Shown: piece after piece, positions 50,301 to 51,689 of the stretch
Position numbering within the stretch: the stretch's first letter is position 1
Layout of the letters: every line of letters starts with the position of its first letter
NCBI GenBank assembly: GCA_902514645.1
Contig: CABXRO010000009.1
Span: 1-51,689, forward strand
Source of the DNA: an uncultured SAR86 cluster bacterium
GTDB lineage: Bacteria; Pseudomonadota; Gammaproteobacteria; Magnimaribacterales; AG-339-G14
Direction of reading: 5' to 3'
DNA length: 51,689 nucleotides
The notes under the pieces: generated by a model
The model's database searches: none
What the model saw: the letters and a program-made list of their open reading frames with translations, nothing else
What the model was told of the DNA's origin: nothing
Translations under genes and position numbers: made by a program

Positions 50301-51390
50301 GCCTCTAAGTTTTTCAATAGACATAAAATTGAATAAAAGGAGAAATTTATTAAATTTTGATTATTCTATTATCTCCACGGTTCTTCTTTTGGGCTTTTTT
50401 GGACTAGCTATGATTTATAGCGCCAGTGGATCCTATGCTCTCGTTTTAAAGCAGGCATCGTATTTTTTTCTTGGTATTTTCCTCATGGTTACTGCAGCTA
50501 TGTCTAATTTTAGAAAAATGGAGCCTATTTATTTGAATGCAGTCTGGATAGGTTTCTTATTTTTGATTTTAGTTTTAGTTTTACCAAATTCTGGAACCGC
50601 GAACCGATGGATAAACTTAGGTTTCATTGGTTTTCAACCTTCCGAGTTAATGAGGTTTTTATTACCCATTTCTGCAGCAGCATATCTAACACGAAATCCT
50701 CAAATAAATTTATCAGATTGGATAATTGTTTTATTTGTGACTTTTTTAGCTTTTATTTTAGTTTTCTTGCAGCCAGATTTTGGTACCTCAGCAATAGTTT
50801 TGCTTTCTGGAATAATGCCAATTATTTTATCCGGCCTACCTTGGAGATTTATAATTTATAGTTTTTTGGGAGGCATTGGAACTCTTCCTTTTTTATGGCT
50901 AAGCTTGATGGATTATCAAAAGGAAAGGATATATACCTTTATTAGTCCCGAGGCTGATGCCTTGGGATCTGGGTGGAATATTGCCCAGTCAAAGATTGCA
51001 ATTGGCTCTGGACAATTTCTTGGAAAAGGTTACATGGAAGGAAGCCAGAGTCAGCTAGATTTCATTCCTGAGAGTCATACTGATTTTATTTTTGCAGTGA
51101 TAGTTGAAGAGTTTGGATTCTTAGGCGCTCTTGGACTCTTTATCCTTTATGCTTATTTAATACATCGTCTATTATATGTAGCCAGGAGGAGTAATTCTAA
51201 ATTTGCAAAATTGGTTTCAGCTACTCTTTCAATTATTTTAGCTGCATACATAACATTAAATATTTCAATGGTAGTTGGTATTTTTCCAGTAGTGGGCATG
51301 CCTTTGCCATTCATTAGTCAAGGCGGAACAGCACTAGTGGTTAATATGATTACTATCGGTATAATTTTATCTTTAAGGAGATCAACTTGA
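50290..51390 (+). CDS. mrdB: Rod-shape SEDS glycosyltransferase RodA
   Basis: A 366-residue SEDS protein with about ten membrane helices. F-L-Q-P-D-F-G-T (the catalytic Asp region), the loop H-T-D-F-I-F-A-V and the C-terminal G-M-P-L-P-F-I-S-Q-G-G are typical. RodA polymerises lipid II into glycan strands with PBP2. The ATG lies inside mrdA, so the pair is translationally coupled. Confidence 0.96.
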   Translation: MRNKPLSFSIDIKLNKRRNLLNFDYSIISTVLLLGFFGLAMIYSASGSYALVLKQASYFFLGIFLMVTAAMSNFRKMEPIYLNAVWIGFLFLILVLVLPNSGTANRWINLGFIGFQPSELMRFLLPISAAAYLTRNPQINLSDWIIVLFVTFLAFILVFLQPDFGTSAIVLLSGIMPIILSGLPWRFIIYSFLGGIGTLPFLWLSLMDYQKERIYTFISPEADALGSGWNIAQSKIAIGSGQFLGKGYMEGSQSQLDFIPESHTDFIFAVIVEEFGFLGALGLFILYAYLIHRLLYVARRSNSKFAKLVSATLSIILAAYITLNISMVVGIFPVVGMPLPFISQGGTALVVNMITIGIILSLRRST

Positions 51391-51689
51391 AGAAAATAAG
51401 TTTGCTTTTGCTTTTAGCTTTTTTTACACCTTTAATCCATTTAGATTATTCAAAAAGTTCTGAAACTTTATCTTTTATTGATCAAATGGTTTCTGAGCAC
51501 AAATTTGAAAAATCTTATTTAGTAGAAATTTTCAAAAGTGCAAAAAAAAGAGAAAAAATAATTAATTCCATGAACAGACCTGCTGAAAAGAAATTTTCTT
51601 GGGCTCAATACAAATCGAGATTGATTTCGCCTATGAGAATTTACAATGGTGTAGGTTTTTTAGAAAGATTTTTGTCAGAGTTTGAAAAA
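51387..51689 (+). CDS. mltB: Lytic murein transglycosylase MltB-like (5' part, truncated by window end)
   Basis: A TTG start overlaps the rodA stop (TTGA) with a strong SD (aaggag) 6 bases before. The first 101 residues show a signal peptide without a lipobox (M-K-K-I-S then Leu-rich core), and the MltB N-terminal segment F-I-D-Q-M-V-S-E-H, then F-S-W-A-Q-Y-K-S-R. This matches the N-terminal part of MltB-family glycan-cleaving enzymes; the catalytic Glu is beyond the edge. mltB after mrdB is the usual gammaproteobacterial order. Confidence 0.85.
   Translation, partial: MKKISLLLLLAFFTPLIHLDYSKSSETLSFIDQMVSEHKFEKSYLVEIFKSAKKREKIINSMNRPAEKKFSWAQYKSRLISPMRIYNGVGFLERFLSEFEK

Overview
The window is AT-rich (clearly below 40% GC by eye), almost solid protein-coding sequence from a free-living marine-type gammaproteobacterium. 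The gene orders argH-lptM-lysA-dapF-DUF484-xerC-HAD, miaB-ybeZ-ybeY-ybeX, ubiE-ubiB-hisE-tatABC, proA-nadD-rsfS-mrdA-mrdB-mltB and parE-parC are gammaproteobacterial. The low GC, very short intergenic gaps and genes such as a carotenoid oxygenase and a pyrophosphate-type phosphofructokinase suggest a streamlined SAR86-like lineage; that placement is an inference. No rRNA, CRISPR array, insertion sequence, integrase or phage gene was seen, and no gene-free stretch exceeds 300 bases.

Layout. 1-5.3 kb: the 3' end of a dsbA-like gene, a CitE/MaoC/CaiB three-enzyme operon for C5 dicarboxylyl-CoA metabolism (itaconate/mesaconate-like), a winged-helix methyltransferase and hflX, whose 3' end overlaps a degenerate tRNA-Met-like gene on the other strand. 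5.4-6.4 kb: a pseudoazurin-type blue copper protein and a cytochrome c5. 6.4-14.7 kb (minus): metK-ahcY-argH-lptM-lysA-dapF-DUF484-xerC-HAD, preceded by a short metK leader with interleaved complementary segments. 14.8-18.9 kb: tkt-pgk-class I fba. 18.9-22.6 kb (minus): ubiE-ubiB-hisE-tatA-tatB-tatC. 22.6-26.9 kb: orn, then miaB-ybeZ-ybeY-ybeX. 27-29.7 kb: katG and coaD. 29.7-31.9 kb (minus): a TolC-like gene and mutM. 31.9-38.3 kb: thiC, a peroxiredoxin, parE, parC. 38.3-46.2 kb: short, mostly alternating units (argD, DUF2244, acyl-CoA dehydrogenase, thioesterase, PPi-PFK, mpl, carotenoid oxygenase, DedA). 46.2 kb to the end: proA-nadD-rsfS-mrdA-mrdB-mltB, with mltB cut by the window edge.

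Functional themes: methyl-cycle enzymes (metK, ahcY), lysine/DAP supply (lysA, dapF) feeding wall recycling and elongation (mpl, mrdA, mrdB, mltB), central carbon flow through tkt/pgk/fba and a PPi-PFK, and oxidative defence (katG, peroxiredoxin). Three genome-level traits stand out. Convergent genes meet stop-to-stop with -6 to +4 bases between them. Several first-in-unit genes have a -10-like hexamer immediately before the start codon and no Shine-Dalgarno sequence, suggesting leaderless mRNAs. Several gammaproteobacterial operons have lost members (ubiJ, hisI, rlmH, lnt, gap). The best candidate for something undescribed is the metK leader RNA.
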